From contig BRXU01000004.1 in the NCBI GenBank assembly GCA_030267565.1, positions 2,610,501-2,674,500 on the forward strand: DNA of 64,000 bases, read 5' to 3'. The number at the start of each line of letters is the position of its first letter. The first letter of the stretch is position 1. Origin of the DNA: Pleodorina starrii. Lineage: Eukaryota; Chlorophyta; Chlorophyceae; Chlamydomonadales; Volvocaceae. Of this stretch, positions 23,693 to 35,089 are shown piece by piece. The translations under genes were made by a program, and so were the position numbers. Below the pieces are notes generated by a model. It did no database searches and had not been told where the DNA came from. It saw only the letters and a program-made list of their open reading frames with translations.

Positions 23693-25858
23693 TTGGGTGG
23701 CGGGTGGTGAGGACTGTGTACTGACGGCGGGTTGGATTGTTGGGTGGACTGCTGGGTGCTACTTAGCCGCGTTTGAATGTGTGCGGTGTGGGGGCGCACG
23801 CGGGCGCTGCAGCCTTTGGCAAAGCGCTCACGCCTCATGGTAATGTGGCGGTGGTGGCAATGGTGGATGCAGGTACGTCCGGACCCGGCATAAGGAAGTC
23901 TAGCAGGGAGTCGGGATGACCTGCTGGTGATGACTAGCAGCTGGCTAGCAGGTGGTGATAGGTGGTGGGGTCACGGACCACAGGGGTTGCATGCAGCGGA
24001 CTACAGGGATGGGGGCAGGATTGGGCTGGCATGCACGCAAGGCAGCGCTCACCCCTCTCCTAAGGGCTTGCTGAGCTGCTCTTGGGCTCGGCACGCATGG
24101 GCGGCCTCTGCCCGTGCCAGAGAGAGAGGCAGAGGGAGAAAGGTGCGAGGCGCGCATCGCCGTTTGCTTTCGGGCGTTTCCTGGAGCAAACCTGGAGGGG
24201 CGCCAGGGGAAACGCCCGGGACATGGGCGGCATCCGCTTCCCATCAGCACCTCCTCCTCTTCGCCGCTTTGTGCCCGGCCCGCCCGCCCGCCCGTGACGG
24301 ACCAATGGAGAGGCGGCGGTGGGTTGCGGTCTGGTTTTGGAGCGATCTCCGGACCGCGCCTCACTCGGTGGTGGATGTCTTGAGGGTGCCTTGTTTCCTC
24401 CATTTGACTTTTCAGAGAAGATCAAACCGTTTCGGATAGTTGGCAGTGTGTGCTTTGACTTTGAGAGCGAGTTGATATTCACGTCATGATGTGCGGCCAA
24501 GCAACCAAACCCCCTGGATGACATGACGGTGTGTGCGGTGCGGTGCATGCGGGGCGGTGACAAGAGCTTGCGCGGGGTTAATCATTGAGGGTCTGGGGCT
24601 TCTGGCACAGCGGGATGTAGTGGGGCCCGCGCCGCATCACACAAATAGTCGGCCAGTCAGCCGAGAGCACGAGCATGCATGGACGATTCCCGTATTCTCC
24701 TCGGACCCGATGGCCCGATTGTCCAGATTGCCTAAGTTTCCGGCCAGTCGGTTTGTGCGTGTTGCTCCGGGTCGTTTTCATATTCCAAACCGGCAGCGCT
24801 GCGGGGCCGCTTACTGGCAACAGCGCGGCGACGGGGAAAAGCGGACAAGAGGGCGATGATTGGGGGTGCCCGCTATCGAGGGCGTGAGGTGTGTGTGAAG
24901 CAGGTTTGCTGTTGACCGCAGTGAGGGTGTTGCTTGAGCGCATTGGAGAGGCAACAGAGGGTTTAGGACGGTCAATCAAATCCCGACTCCAACGGGGGTG
25001 GGCGGGAGGCCTCGTGGGCCATCACCTGCGGCGATTACCCGGGTGCTGGGCCTTTATCGGGTCTCTCGCGCGGGGGCGGGGGTCATCTTAGAACTTCGGG
25101 TAGAAGCCAATCATGATGAAGCAGCTGCTTGCTTTTGTCTGCTTGATTTGTGAAAAGGATGCAATAAATAGAAGCCTGTGGCGGTGGCGGAGTGGTCGAA
25201 CCCCACAGCCCAACTCAATTGTGTTCTTTTGCGTTTTGCCGGACGGACGGAGAGGCGCTCCATTTCGAAGCGAAGCGATCCTGGAAACGGCGACTTGTTA
25301 TATTTGGAAGCACATTTGCTGCGTTGTTCCTCATCCCGTGGCGCTCTTCACTCTCTTGCTTTCCCAGTTTAGTAGCTTTCGTTTCTGTTTGGTTTCCTCG
25401 TTGCCCGAGCAAGGGCTCGTGCGCGGGGGCTGGGGGAGGGGGCAGGAGGGGCGTCCCGGTCGTGCCGCGCGCCTGCTGTGGCCGGTGCTGCAGCCGTTGC
25501 TCGACCTGGCACAATGTGTTGGTGCCATAGCAGTCCGTAGACGTCGCGCGGACTGAGTGGTTTTGCCGGGCGAGCTGGGCGCTCGCACAGTGGTACAGAG
25601 TGTGACTTGTGTGACGACACCGACCCGATAGAAGATGCAAAGGCGATTGGCTGCAGAAGAACGCTGCGACTATGTGGGGTTTATGGCTGCCGCCATTTTG
25701 AACCTGCATTAAGGCGCGGCGGAGCGAAACACGCGGAGGGACTACCCGGTAGTGCAAGATTAAGGATGGTGTGGGGAGGCTGTGCACTGAGTGAGATGCG
25801 TTGACGGGCGGTTGCGTACTCGCTGGTACCCTTGCATGCCACGCCAAGCATGATGGCT

Positions 25859-25863
25859 TGTAA
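25859..25863 (+). terminator. Candidate poly(A) signal (TGTAA) of the PP2C gene
   Basis: First TGTAA found downstream of the PP2C stop, 2.6 kb away. It would imply an exceptionally long 3' UTR, so either that is real or another signal is used. Confidence 0.25.
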
Positions 25864-26009
25864 GATGGTCACGCTTGCGTGTTGTCCAGCGTGGTCGGTT
25901 ACATGACATCCGCTCGCAGCGTTTGTCTCTTCATACTCTTCACGTACACTCAGATTGACAGTGACGACGGGATTCACAGAGAGATGCTGCGATCCGCGAC
26001 GTTGTCACG

Positions 26010-26014
26010 TTACA
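26010..26014 (-). terminator. Candidate poly(A) signal (TGTAA) of HOP
   Basis: TTACA on the plus strand, 1.28 kb beyond the HOP stop. It is the first minus-strand TGTAA found in that direction. Confidence 0.3.
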
Positions 26015-27291
26015 GGTAGCCGAGTACAGCGCAGCAGCGACCTCGTCGACAGCTCCGACCTCTCTGCACCAGTGCGCGACTGTTTGGATGTTGGCCGGGA
26101 CAGTGTTCATCCATGTTCATGCCCTGCTAACGGTTGTGCCGACGGGAGCGTGCTCACACACAGCCCCCCGCGCGCCGTCACGGTGCCAGGCCCAAGCACC
26201 CCACCTCCCCGGCGTCCAGCCACACCTGACGCCGCGCCCAGCGCAGCCCCAACGGTAGTCCAACATTGTATCAGCGGTGCCGACAAAGTCCAAAATGGCA
26301 CTACGGATAGAGCACCCATCGGCAGCGCCATCTCGCTCGCTGCCGCAGGCGTCACCGCAACACCGCGGGCGGCGGCGCCAACCTACCGTACCTAACAAAT
26401 AATGGGTAACGCACTGGGTAGCCCATTGCTCCGTGCGCGTCTCTCGGCTGGCTGGGGCCTAGCGCTTCCACCCCTCCCGTCAAACCGTCAACGGTCGACT
26501 ATCACCACCCCTCCGGCCTCGCCTTGCCGAGTACACCCATCCTCACCTCACCAGACACCACACGGCCTGCCCACGCCGCCGCTGCCGCCGCATGCCGTAG
26601 CCCCCAAAGCCCCTACCCCGGCGCCGCGCGGCTCTCTCTTCGCAACCGCTTTCACGACACCCGAATAGCCTGTCACGCGTGACCGGCCCGGCTTACCTCT
26701 GCCTCCAACCCCGCCCACCTCAACGCATCCCGCCATCACGCAAGGGCTGTCGTGCGCATGTGCCTGCCCTGGCAACTGGCTCCCCACCAACCGCGCCAGC
26801 CGCACATGTATGCCGGGCAGCAGACTGCGTAGTTAAGCAAAGCGTCGTGCAGTGTGTATGAAGTTGTACCTTATCAACGCGCCACCAGGCGACGGCGGCG
26901 CGGCCTTGCGGCCTCTTCTTCCAAGCACCCAACATCCCCCATCTCCCACCCGCAGTCACCTGCAAGTCGCAGACACCCCAACCACACCGAACCCGCGCTG
27001 CGCCGGCCCCCGCCTCCTCCGCCTCCTGATCCGCCTGGCCTTGCAACGAAGCGGCGACCGCGCCAACCGCGACAGCGCCAGCAACGACCAACGGCAGCGT
27101 GTCAGTGCGCTCCGCCTCGACGCCTCAACGCCTCAACCCACACGCCACCAGCCCCAGTCCCCCGCCCTCCCCTCCACAGCCTCAGTCAGACCAGTCGGCC
27201 CGTCCGCCCGTCACCCGGTCCCCTCCCGCGCTACCATCTCTTCCTCCTCCTTCCCCTCGCCTTGCCCCTCCTCGCCCCTCGCCTTAGCGCC

Positions 27292-30200
27292 CTACCTGAC
27301 CTGGATGATGCCCGCCGCCACCAGCTTGTTGATCTTGGTCATGATCTCGGGGGTGCGCAGGTGCTTCTGGGCGCCGCGGGGGTCCTCCTGGAAGTCCCTC
27401 AGCACTTGCTGCATGATGGGGTCCTTCAGGAGGCCCTGGATCTCGGGGTCGGCCAGGGACCGAGCTTGGCGCTCCTTGACCTCCTCGGCGCTGGCCTGGC
27501 CCGAGGCGAAGCTGCGCGGGGACGAGGGAGGGCGCGAGTGGGGGAGCGGGGAAGGGCAGGGAGGGGAGGTTGTGGGAGGGAGCGGGGTTGTGGGAGGGGA
27601 GATTTAGGGAGGGGACACGTGAGGGGAGGGGGAGAAGGGTGCGGGCGGAGGGAGAAAGCTGGGGGGCGGGTGGAACAGGCCGTGCTGAACATGCGCGGAG
27701 CGACGAACATGCGCGGAGCGCAAGAGAGGAGGTAACGCGACAGATGAGGTGAGGGCTGCGACGAGATCCGAGCTCGGCTGCTGCCGGACTCGGGCCGTCG
27801 CCCCCAGGACCACACAATCGTAGGTAGTCGGGTACCACTGCTGCACTGCACTGCACTGCTTGTCGGAGCATCGGAAGGGGCCTCGGGCCGGGCAGTGCTG
27901 GGCTGGAGCCAGCAAGCCCAGCCCGTCCACTGGCGGGAGCAGCAGCAGCAGCAGCAGCGGTGGCGGCGGCGGCGGCAGCGCCGAGAGCGCGCAGGGCCAC
28001 CCTTCTTAACGACCGACCGGTGCCCCCCCCCGGGCGACCCACCGGCCAATGGCCTCCACCGCCCGCTGCAGCCCGTCCTGCAGCTCGCCGTTATCGGGCT
28101 CCAGCTCCAGACCCTTGTTGTACGTCTCGATGGCCTTGTCGTACTCCTTCATGAAGTACTGCAGCGTGCCTTTGCGGCTGTAGCCCTTGGCGAAGTCGGG
28201 CTTGAGCTCGATGCACTTGTCAGCGGCCTGGCGGAGGAGGGGATTGCGTTGGGAGGGGGTTGGTGACCCAAAAATGTTGCACCATTGGGGGTTTGGGGGC
28301 CGTGGAAAGCCCCGCAGGGGTTATCCGGAGACCTTTGTTGAGGAGGGGACGTTCGTTGCGGAGGGTCTAAAACTGGCACAGGACAGCGGGTGTTGCAGCT
28401 GGCAATCGGTCGGCCAGGACCAGGGCCAGGACCAGTGTGCGGTAGCGTGCGTGTGTGTGGGTGCGTGCGTGGGGGCGAGGAAGGAGGGGCGATGGCGAGG
28501 GTTTGGTGCAGAAGAAAGGAAGGGGCGCCGGCAAGCGGACGACGCACCACACTGCACCGCACCGCACCTTGACTCCCTCGGGATACGCTCCCAGCTTGGT
28601 GTAGCATGCGGCCAGATTGGAGTAGAGCTTGTAGGCCTCGGGGTTGACGGAGGGAGGGCCGCGCTTGAGCGCCTCCTGGTAGGCTTGGACGGCCTGAGGG
28701 GGCGGGGGGGCGGGGGGCGGGGGTTGGAGGTGACAGGAGGGGGAGAAAAAAGGTGAAGAAAGGGGGGAACGCAGGGGAGTGCCCAGGTAGCCGATTTTGC
28801 TGCATGGCAATCGAGGCGACCCGGGGGACCGGGTCTTGGGGGCAGCAGGCCCCAGGGGAAGGGGGAGTTTGAAGAGTGAATTTGCAAGATGGAAACAAGA
28901 ATTTCTGCGGACGTTGTAGTCTGAAGGTCGACTAGATGACTGTTAAGCCTCCCGAAGATAAAACTGCTACCGGACCCCGATAGTTACCGATGATTGTTAG
29001 TAGACGAGCAGTGGCTGCGCCGAGCACCGATCGTGACGGCGCCCCAAGCGAACTCGTGTCGGAGTAGTCCGCGTAGGATGATGTGTCGGAGCGTTCCCGT
29101 CGCTCAGCGTGTGAACCGTAGTAGGCTAAGGCTGAGATAGTACACTAATGAATAAAGAGGTAAACGTAGCTGGCTGGTAGTAGTGAGGTAGCAAAGAAAG
29201 GCGAACTGCTGGAGCTGGTATGCGTGTGCGTGCACCTAGTATCCCGCCCGACCTCCCCAGAACAACAAACGGACAGCGCCAAAGACAAGCAAGCACACAA
29301 CCAACACCCAGGACACGAGCGCTTACCTGCCGGTGACCAGCGTTGCGGCGGCGGCCCAGGCAAGTGACAAGGGAAAAGGCGTGGTGGCAACGTGGTTAGG
29401 GATAGATGTACAGGCAGAAACGGGGATGCGGTGCGATGAATGTTGTGCAGCTGAAAGGAAGCAATAGAAAGTACTGAGTGAAAAGAATCGGAGGCGAGCT
29501 ATTTATGCGAATGGTGAGCAAGGATGCGTACGGGATGACGTCATGTTTCGTAGGAAGCACGAGACACGCAAGCACTGGAGCGGTACGGGGCCTGAGGAGG
29601 CTCCCGCCGGACCGCGAATCCAGTGGGGTCTATGCATGCCGACCCCCCGGAATTACAGGCGAGAAACTGTCAACGGGGGATACGTCGTGAGAAGGGGTGG
29701 GGTGCCGGAGGGGGTTGTCGCCGGAGGATGGCATGAAATGCGGAGTAAATGCGTTCGTAAAGATTGAGACCGCAGCGTCGTTGGATGTAGAAGAGATCCG
29801 GCCAGCGGGCGACTTGTTGGCAACACTGCGATTCGAGGCGAAGACGTGGGTAATCTTGTTGGAAAAGGCAGAACATGAGCAAGGCAACTTCAGTAATGAA
29901 CGCTTCCGCATGGAGGATGATGCGTTGTAACCGGCGGAACTGGCTAACGAAGATGTTGCGTTTGGCAGTTTCGGTGACACAGGAAGAGGCATGCACAAAG
30001 CGTGATAGACGAACGGCAGAGAATGCGGGTTACACTCGTTTGTCGTATAGATAAGTAGTGTAACGGCTACATGCATCACGGACTTGGTGTACCAAGAGGA
30101 TATCGAGGAAAGGGAGTTGTCCCCCTGGGAGATGTGGGTGTGTCTGCACGGGGATGTCAAGCTCGGGGGGGGGTAAATGCCGTTGAGGCCGTGTGCGGGT

Positions 30201-33200
30201 CGAACTGAATCGCCGTCCCAGGGAAGGGGGAGGGGAAGGGGGAGGGGAGCAGAGGCAGGGCGGGGGAATTCGCTGGTGTGCTGGCGGGAGGAGTCGGCTC
30301 CCAAGTGCGAGGCGCGAGGCACGAGGCGCGGGCTGGCGGCGGTGGTGGGTTTGGGCGCGGCCGCTGCATCCACACACGTCGCCGCCGCCTCGGAAAACGG
30401 ACGAGGGACGAAGCGGGGCGGGGGCGGGGGGCGGGGGCGCGCGCGCGAGAGTGAGTCCACAACTCCCCACAACCCCAAAACACACACGCGCATTTCCGCA
30501 CTGGCAGCCGCGGTCAGTCAGTCGGTCAGTCAGTCGGTCGGTCGGTCGGTCTTCGGCCGTTTCCTCACCTCGGGGTACCTCTGCTCCTTGAACGCCGTGT
30601 TTCCCTTTTCCCTCTCCTCCTCCGCCCGCCCCATGTCGATGTACTCCCTCTCCCTCCGCTCCTTGAGCGTCTTCTCCGTCTTGTTGAGCAGCGTCAGAGT
30701 GTCCGCATTGCGGTGCTCCATCAGCGACTTGTTGTAGACGGCGATGGCGTCCTCCAGCCTGACACCACAGCACACGACAACACAACACACGACACGACAG
30801 GTCGTGACGTGATGTGACATAACACCCCCGGAGCCGCGACCGCCACCACCACCACCACCAGCACCAGCAGCAGCAGCAGCCGCAGCCGCAGCAGCAGCAG
30901 GGGGAGCGGGGAGGGGGCACGAAAAAGCAGTCGAAACATGCTGATTGACTGACTGACTGACCGACCGACCAACTGACTCGAATTAGACAACAAGAAGAGT
31001 CAGTCCGGACGACAAGAAGGCGGGCGCAGTCCTCTCCTCGCCATACCCCGCCACACCTTTGCTCCCGTTTTCGCTCCCGCTCCTCCCCAGGCCCCCGCTC
31101 CCGCCCTCCCGCCCACCTGTCCATCTTGACCAGCGCATTGCCCTTGCGGCTGAGCGCCCGACCGATGAGCTTGAAGTCCGTCCGCAGCTCGCGACCCTTC
31201 TCCACCGCCGCGTCGCAGTCCGCAATGCACTCCTCGTACTTGCCCTGGGGGGGGGGGCAGCAGAGGAACAGACGGATGGGAGGGCAGATGGGCGGGCAGG
31301 GAGCCGGGCAGGGAGGAGGCGGAGCGGAGGTGGAGAGGCGCGGCATCGTTGTTGGGACCCGTTCACCGTTTCACGGACGGACCAATGAGGCCCAACGGCG
31401 CGGCACGAGGGGGCGCGGAGGACGCTAGCAGTCCTCACACACGCACCCACCCGCACACACCACCAACACTTGACTTTCCCACCCACCCACCCACACACAC
31501 ACCCACACCTGCTCGAAGTACACGGCCGCACGGTTGGTGAGGAAGGTCATGTCGCCGTCGTACAGCTCCAGCGCCCGGTTGTAGTGGCTGATGGCGGCCT
31601 CAAAGTCCTTCTTCTTGTACGCCTCGTTGCCCGCCTCCTTCTCCCGCTGGGCCTCCGCCTTGCGGGCGGCAGCACTCCGCTCCTCGTCGCTCATGTCAAC
31701 CTCGGGAGCGGGCTCGGGCTCGGGCGCTGCAGGCGCCGACTTGGACGGCTCGGCCGGCTTGGGCACCTGCATCGCAGCAGCGGAGTCGAGTCGGCGGCCG
31801 TGTCAGCGGTGGCGGCAGTCTGGAGGTGCCGAAGTGCGGTTCGCTGTGTTCGCAAACTCGGTGAAGCGAGGGTGGTGCGATGGGGGATCAGGGAGTGATA
31901 TGCTCCTTTATAAAATAATGAGTCACTGCGGATGTTGTTGATCAAGCTGCTTCGGCCGCTGAACCTCCGAAACTGTTAGCTGTAACCCACCCATTCCCAT
32001 ACGTTACCGACATTGATGCTTGACCAGTGGTAGCGCCGACCCGTCGTCTGGACGGTCTCGTAAGTCGCTTTGGACGACGTCGCATGTCGTAAGGCGCCTC
32101 GGACGAAGTCGCGCCGCAGTTCGTGCGGTGCGATGTTGTAGATATGTACCAAACGTAAAATTAGCGAAGTAGAAGCGTCCGAAACTGACTGTAAAGCTGG
32201 CATGCGCGTGCTTGCTCTAAATTCCCCGAAATCCCACCCTCTAAGCTGTAAGAACTGGCAACGTCAACATCTATCGGAAAGGAGGATGCTTACCTGTGCG
32301 GCAGACCCGGCGGCGGCGGCGATGGGGGACACGAAAGCGCGAAAGCCAGGTTGGGATAGCAGGGTGTCGTTGCGCTTTTAGACGTGTATCCGTGTATACG
32401 TGAAACTGTATGTACCGTATGTGAATGTATGTATGCATGTGGTTAATAAGGATGTGACGGCAGCGATGTGACGGGGCGGGGCCCCACTGCAGTGCCCGGC
32501 CCCACCACCCGGCAGTGCCCCCCACAAAGGCGCGGGCCACTACCGGTAGCCCACCCACACTGTCCCCGCCCGCTGCCACCGGCCAAAGCCCAAACAGCCC
32601 CGACAGCCCGACAGCCCGACCGCATTCTCCGCTGATCGGGAGCTCTCGCAGGGACCGCCACTCCGCCCCCCCTTGCTCCGCCCCCCGTTGCCCCGCCCCG
32701 CCCTGCCCCGCCCTGCCCCGCCCCGCCTCAAAGGCGCACCTCGGGGCGCGAGTGGGCCGCCCCCCCATTGGCAGCCGGTTGCTCCTCCGCCTCCATATCC
32801 GAGGCGCGGCTCATCTTGAGGCCCAGAGCGACCTCGAGCAGCTGCGCAGAGAAAGGGGGTGCGGGGGGGCGGGGTAAGGAAAACGAGACCGCAGCGGGAG
32901 GAGGGCGGGGTGGGGCGTCCGGCATTTAGGGGCGGAGGGGCCTCCACTGACCGAAGTCGCGTTGGGGGAAGTCGCGATCGGCTGCATCTGAGTGGGTGTG
33001 AGTGAGGGTCTGCCTAGGCGGCAAGCGCACAGCGCCTAGCAGGCAAGCGCACAGCAAGGACAAGCGACCGACCTCGGCCCCCACCCCCCACAGCACCTCG
33101 CTGCCTCCCTGGACGCCCCTGGGGGCCCCCTCCACCGCCTCCCTCAACCTTCCGCTCCATCCACCTCCCCTCCACCTCCCCACAACATCTCTTTTCCCCT

Positions 33201-35089
33201 TCCCTCCCCCTCCCCCTCCCCCTCCCCTCCACCTTTATCACCCTCCCCCTCCCCCACCCACCAGCTGCATGCGCGGGTCCTGCAGGTACATGTTGATGCG
33301 CGAGGGGTCGGTCTGCACCTCCCCCAGCATGCGCATGAAGTCGGGCTGCTGCAGCAGCGCCTTGCCGCGCGGGTCGGTGGCCAGCTTCAGCAGCACCTCG
33401 GGCGAGGAGAAGGGGTTGCGGGGCCGGGCCGCTGCGGAGCGCGCCTCCTCCAGACCCGACTTGAGCTGCTCATTGGTGGGGTCCACAGCCAGACCTGGGC
33501 AGGAGGGGGGCGGAGGGGGGTTTGAAGAGTGAATTTGCGAGAATGAAACAAGAAGCCCTGCGGAGGTGGGCGGGCCGGGGCGGGCCGGGCCGGGGGGCCA
33601 GCTTTTCATCTTCTCTCGTATACAGGCTAGACGAATGGTATTGCTTTCGTTTAGCCTACCGTAGCCGTAACCGCATCAACGGAAGGTTAGACGAAAGCGA
33701 GACCCCCGTCCGTGCTGTCTCATGCCCACTCATGCACGCCCTCCCTCCCGGCCGCCATGCAGCCGAGGGCCCCATCCCTGCCGACCCGCGGCCCCCCCAC
33801 CTTTCTCGTACGCCTCCGCCGCCTCCTCGAAGTCGCTCAGTCCGTAGTAGGCCGCTCCCAGGCGGCTGTAGCCCTTGGCCCAGTCGGGCTTCAGCTCTAC
33901 GCACTACGATTGCACAGCGGGGGAGTGCGATGTGGGCCGGGCGCCGAGGGGGACCGAGGGGGGCATTCCTTTTGGTTGCGTGGATGATCGATCCGGACTG
34001 GACCGGGCGGGACGGGTCGGGTCGGGTCGATCCTGGTCACGTACACGTCCAGTGCTTCTGCGCACGCTGGCCCGGCGCCGCCACCAGAGGGAAGGGGAGG
34101 GGAGGGAAGGGGAGGGGGCCCACGGTCTTCCCCTCAGAGGGTGCTCCGCACCAGAGGGGACACCCAGCGGAACCATTATCCTCGGATGGGAGTCATGGGA
34201 TTGGGACCGACTCGCGCTGCACTGCTGTACCTGGAGGCGACCTACTCCGCCCCGTCCCTCGCGATCGCAGGCCCCAGGCCCCGCAGGAACGCGGCCCCAC
34301 ACACACAGCCCGCACTGCCCCCGCTCTTCTGGCAGCGGCGGCGGGGGCGGCACGCGGCAGCAGCCGCCCGACGCATTACCCCTCGTCACTGATGTCCCCC
34401 TCGACACCGAATTCAAACCGGTCCGAACAGGTCACCAAGCACCCGAGGCTGGCGGTGCGTGCGTGTTCCTCCATTACACCACAGCGGCCGGCGAAGGCGG
34501 CCAACTGCGCCGCCGCGTGTCTTGCAGGACACGAGGCGGTGGACGAACGGTGTGCGAAGATTGTGCTAACTCGCTCACCTTCTTGGCATCAGTCAGGGCT
34601 GCCGCATAGTGCTTCAGGCTTGCCTACAGGCCGGAAGCGGATGGCAGGGAAGGGGGCACTGTAACAAGGACGACTAGGGGAAGGGGGTGAGTGAGAAAGG
34701 AGCGCCGCAGGTGCGGTGGGCGCGATCTGTCATCTGACACGTCGCAGGTTTCGGAGCTCTAGTGGCAGCCCAACCCAGACAGCATGCGTGCCAAGACCCG
34801 CAAACTCTAGAGGCGCTTGGGTGCATGGCCCCCGCTGGCGCCTGGGCCCAGACCGGCACGACACAGCCAACTCACGTGAGACGCTGAACGGTTGCTGTAG
34901 AGGACGTGGTTATTGGGGTCAACCTCAATGGCTTCCGTGAAGAACTTGATGGCCTCCTCAAAGTTGCCGGCCGAGAAGGCCGCATTTCCCTGAGCCTGCG
35001 CTCCGTCACCATCCGTCAGGTCAGCCGGCGGAGTGTAATGGGTCGCGACGTGATGGACAAGAAACCGGTACCTTGAGCGCGTCAGACAT
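27292..35089 (-). CDS. HOP1: HOP/STI1, Hsp70-Hsp90 organising co-chaperone
   Basis: Cytosolic TPR adaptor that bridges Hsp70 and Hsp90 for client transfer. Twelve exons: 35072-35089, 34876-34995, 34579-34623, 33801-33903, 33262-33494, 32740-32841, 31509-31766, 31117-31244, 30569-30758, 28568-28693, 28043-28227, 27292-27511. They close in frame to 575 aa, matching plant HOPs (~570). Order: TPR1 ([19 protein letters not shown]...), DP1 ([18 protein letters not shown]), a Pro/Ala/Glu linker, TPR2A ([34 protein letters not shown]), TPR2B ([31 protein letters not shown]), DP2 ([19 protein letters not shown]) and C-terminus AAGIIQVR. Exon 1 is only 18 nt (MSDALK). Introns 6 (31767-32739) and 9 (28694-30568) are long and contain retroelement-like debris and repeats. 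It is divergent with the orphan gene at 35451. Confidence 0.96.
28868..28911 (-). repeat. Dispersed intronic repeat, copy B1 (HOP intron 9)
   Basis: A 44 bp segment aligns without gaps to 33521-33564, with 38 of 44 identities counted by eye. In transcript sense both contain TCCGCAG followed by a TTCTTGTTTC-like stretch and CAAATTCACTCTTCAAA. Both lie in introns of HOP, in the sense orientation. Confidence 0.85.
28868..29400 (-). mobile_element. Non-coding repeat element (related to one in HOP intron 6)
   Basis: In transcript sense this segment contains, in order: a GCC-rich block ending in a donor-like GGCAG|GTAAGC (about 29326-29333), a CGGTAAC motif (about 28979-28985), a TTCGGGAGG motif, and AACGTCCGCAG leading into the 44 bp repeat. 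The same order of blocks with variable spacing occurs in intron 6 (31891-32360), so the two look like diverged copies of one element. The class is unknown (degenerate retroposon or introner-like element). The boundaries are approximate. Confidence 0.4.
29650..30125 (-). mobile_element. Decayed reverse-transcriptase fragment in HOP intron 9
   Basis: Read on the minus strand across at least two frameshifts, the segment gives LPFLDILL, then [45 protein letters not shown] and [10 protein letters not shown]. That succession (LPFLD.., LYDKR, ..SQFxRxxRI.., F..E...L...L...YPxxxL) is the C-terminal palm/thumb pattern of retroelement reverse transcriptases of the Penelope-like / non-LTR kind, as I know it. 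The active-site YxDD block is not present here, the frame is broken, and it is intronic, so it is a non-functional remnant inserted in the sense orientation of HOP. Confidence 0.5.
31891..31937 (-). repeat. Dispersed intronic repeat, copy A1 (HOP intron 6)
   Basis: 47 bp that match the reverse complement of 62296-62342 at 44 of 47 positions by eye. In transcript sense both copies read CCGCAGTGACTCATT..., contain TATAAAGGAGC, and end in a small GGAG/CTCC hairpin. Both lie in introns in the sense orientation of their host gene (HOP, RAD54B). Confidence 0.9.
31976..32203 (-). mobile_element. Possible remnant of a retroelement integrase zinc-binding (H2C2-like) segment
   Basis: A 75-codon minus-strand frame in HOP intron 6 contains [22 protein letters not shown] and [17 protein letters not shown]. 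This resembles the H2C2/HHCC region of Ty3/gypsy integrases (H..., K.TYE.V, YYWPGM..DV..YV). The Cys pair is not visible, the frame is short, and chance similarity is possible. Confidence 0.3.
33521..33564 (-). repeat. Dispersed intronic repeat, copy B2 (HOP intron 4)
   Basis: Partner of 28868-28911 (38 of 44 identities). It ends about 28 nt before the intron-4 acceptor that opens the exon at 33494. The same intron contains an imperfect inverted repeat (arms around 33645-33660 and 33683-33697, sharing GCTTTCGT.TA.CC). Confidence 0.85.

Larger units (their letters stand above)
23253..27291. other. 4 kb convergent intergenic region (PP2C 3' side / HOP 3' side)
   Basis: No ORF here shows protein-like composition or a family motif; those present are short, Arg/Pro-rich frames from GC-rich sequence. 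The genes on both sides point into it, so it must hold both 3' UTRs. The first plus-strand TGTAA I found after the PP2C stop is at 25859-25863. The first minus-strand TGTAA met when moving away from the HOP stop is TTACA at 26010-26014 (another at 25899-25903). A TGC triplet repeat lies at 23671-23692. An unannotated non-coding RNA cannot be excluded. Confidence 0.5.
31891..32360 (-). mobile_element. Non-coding repeat element (related to one in HOP intron 9)
   Basis: The layout matches the element in intron 9. In transcript sense it has a GCC-rich block ending in CGCACAG|GTAAGC (about 32286-32293), CGGTAAC (about 32003-32009), CAGTTTCGGAGG, then AACATCCGCAG and the 47 bp repeat. An integrase-like peptide (31976-32203) lies inside. 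The class is undetermined and the boundaries approximate. Confidence 0.4.

Noticed and set aside
25178..25225. tRNA-like GTGG-loop-CCAC with TCGAACC loop
   Set aside because: Only a T-arm-like hairpin; no matching D-arm, anticodon arm or acceptor stem could be placed.
29145..29390. Possible alternative HOP exon ending at a GTAAGC donor
   Set aside because: It does not match any part of HOP and the main transcript splices in phase across it; treated as part of a repeat element.
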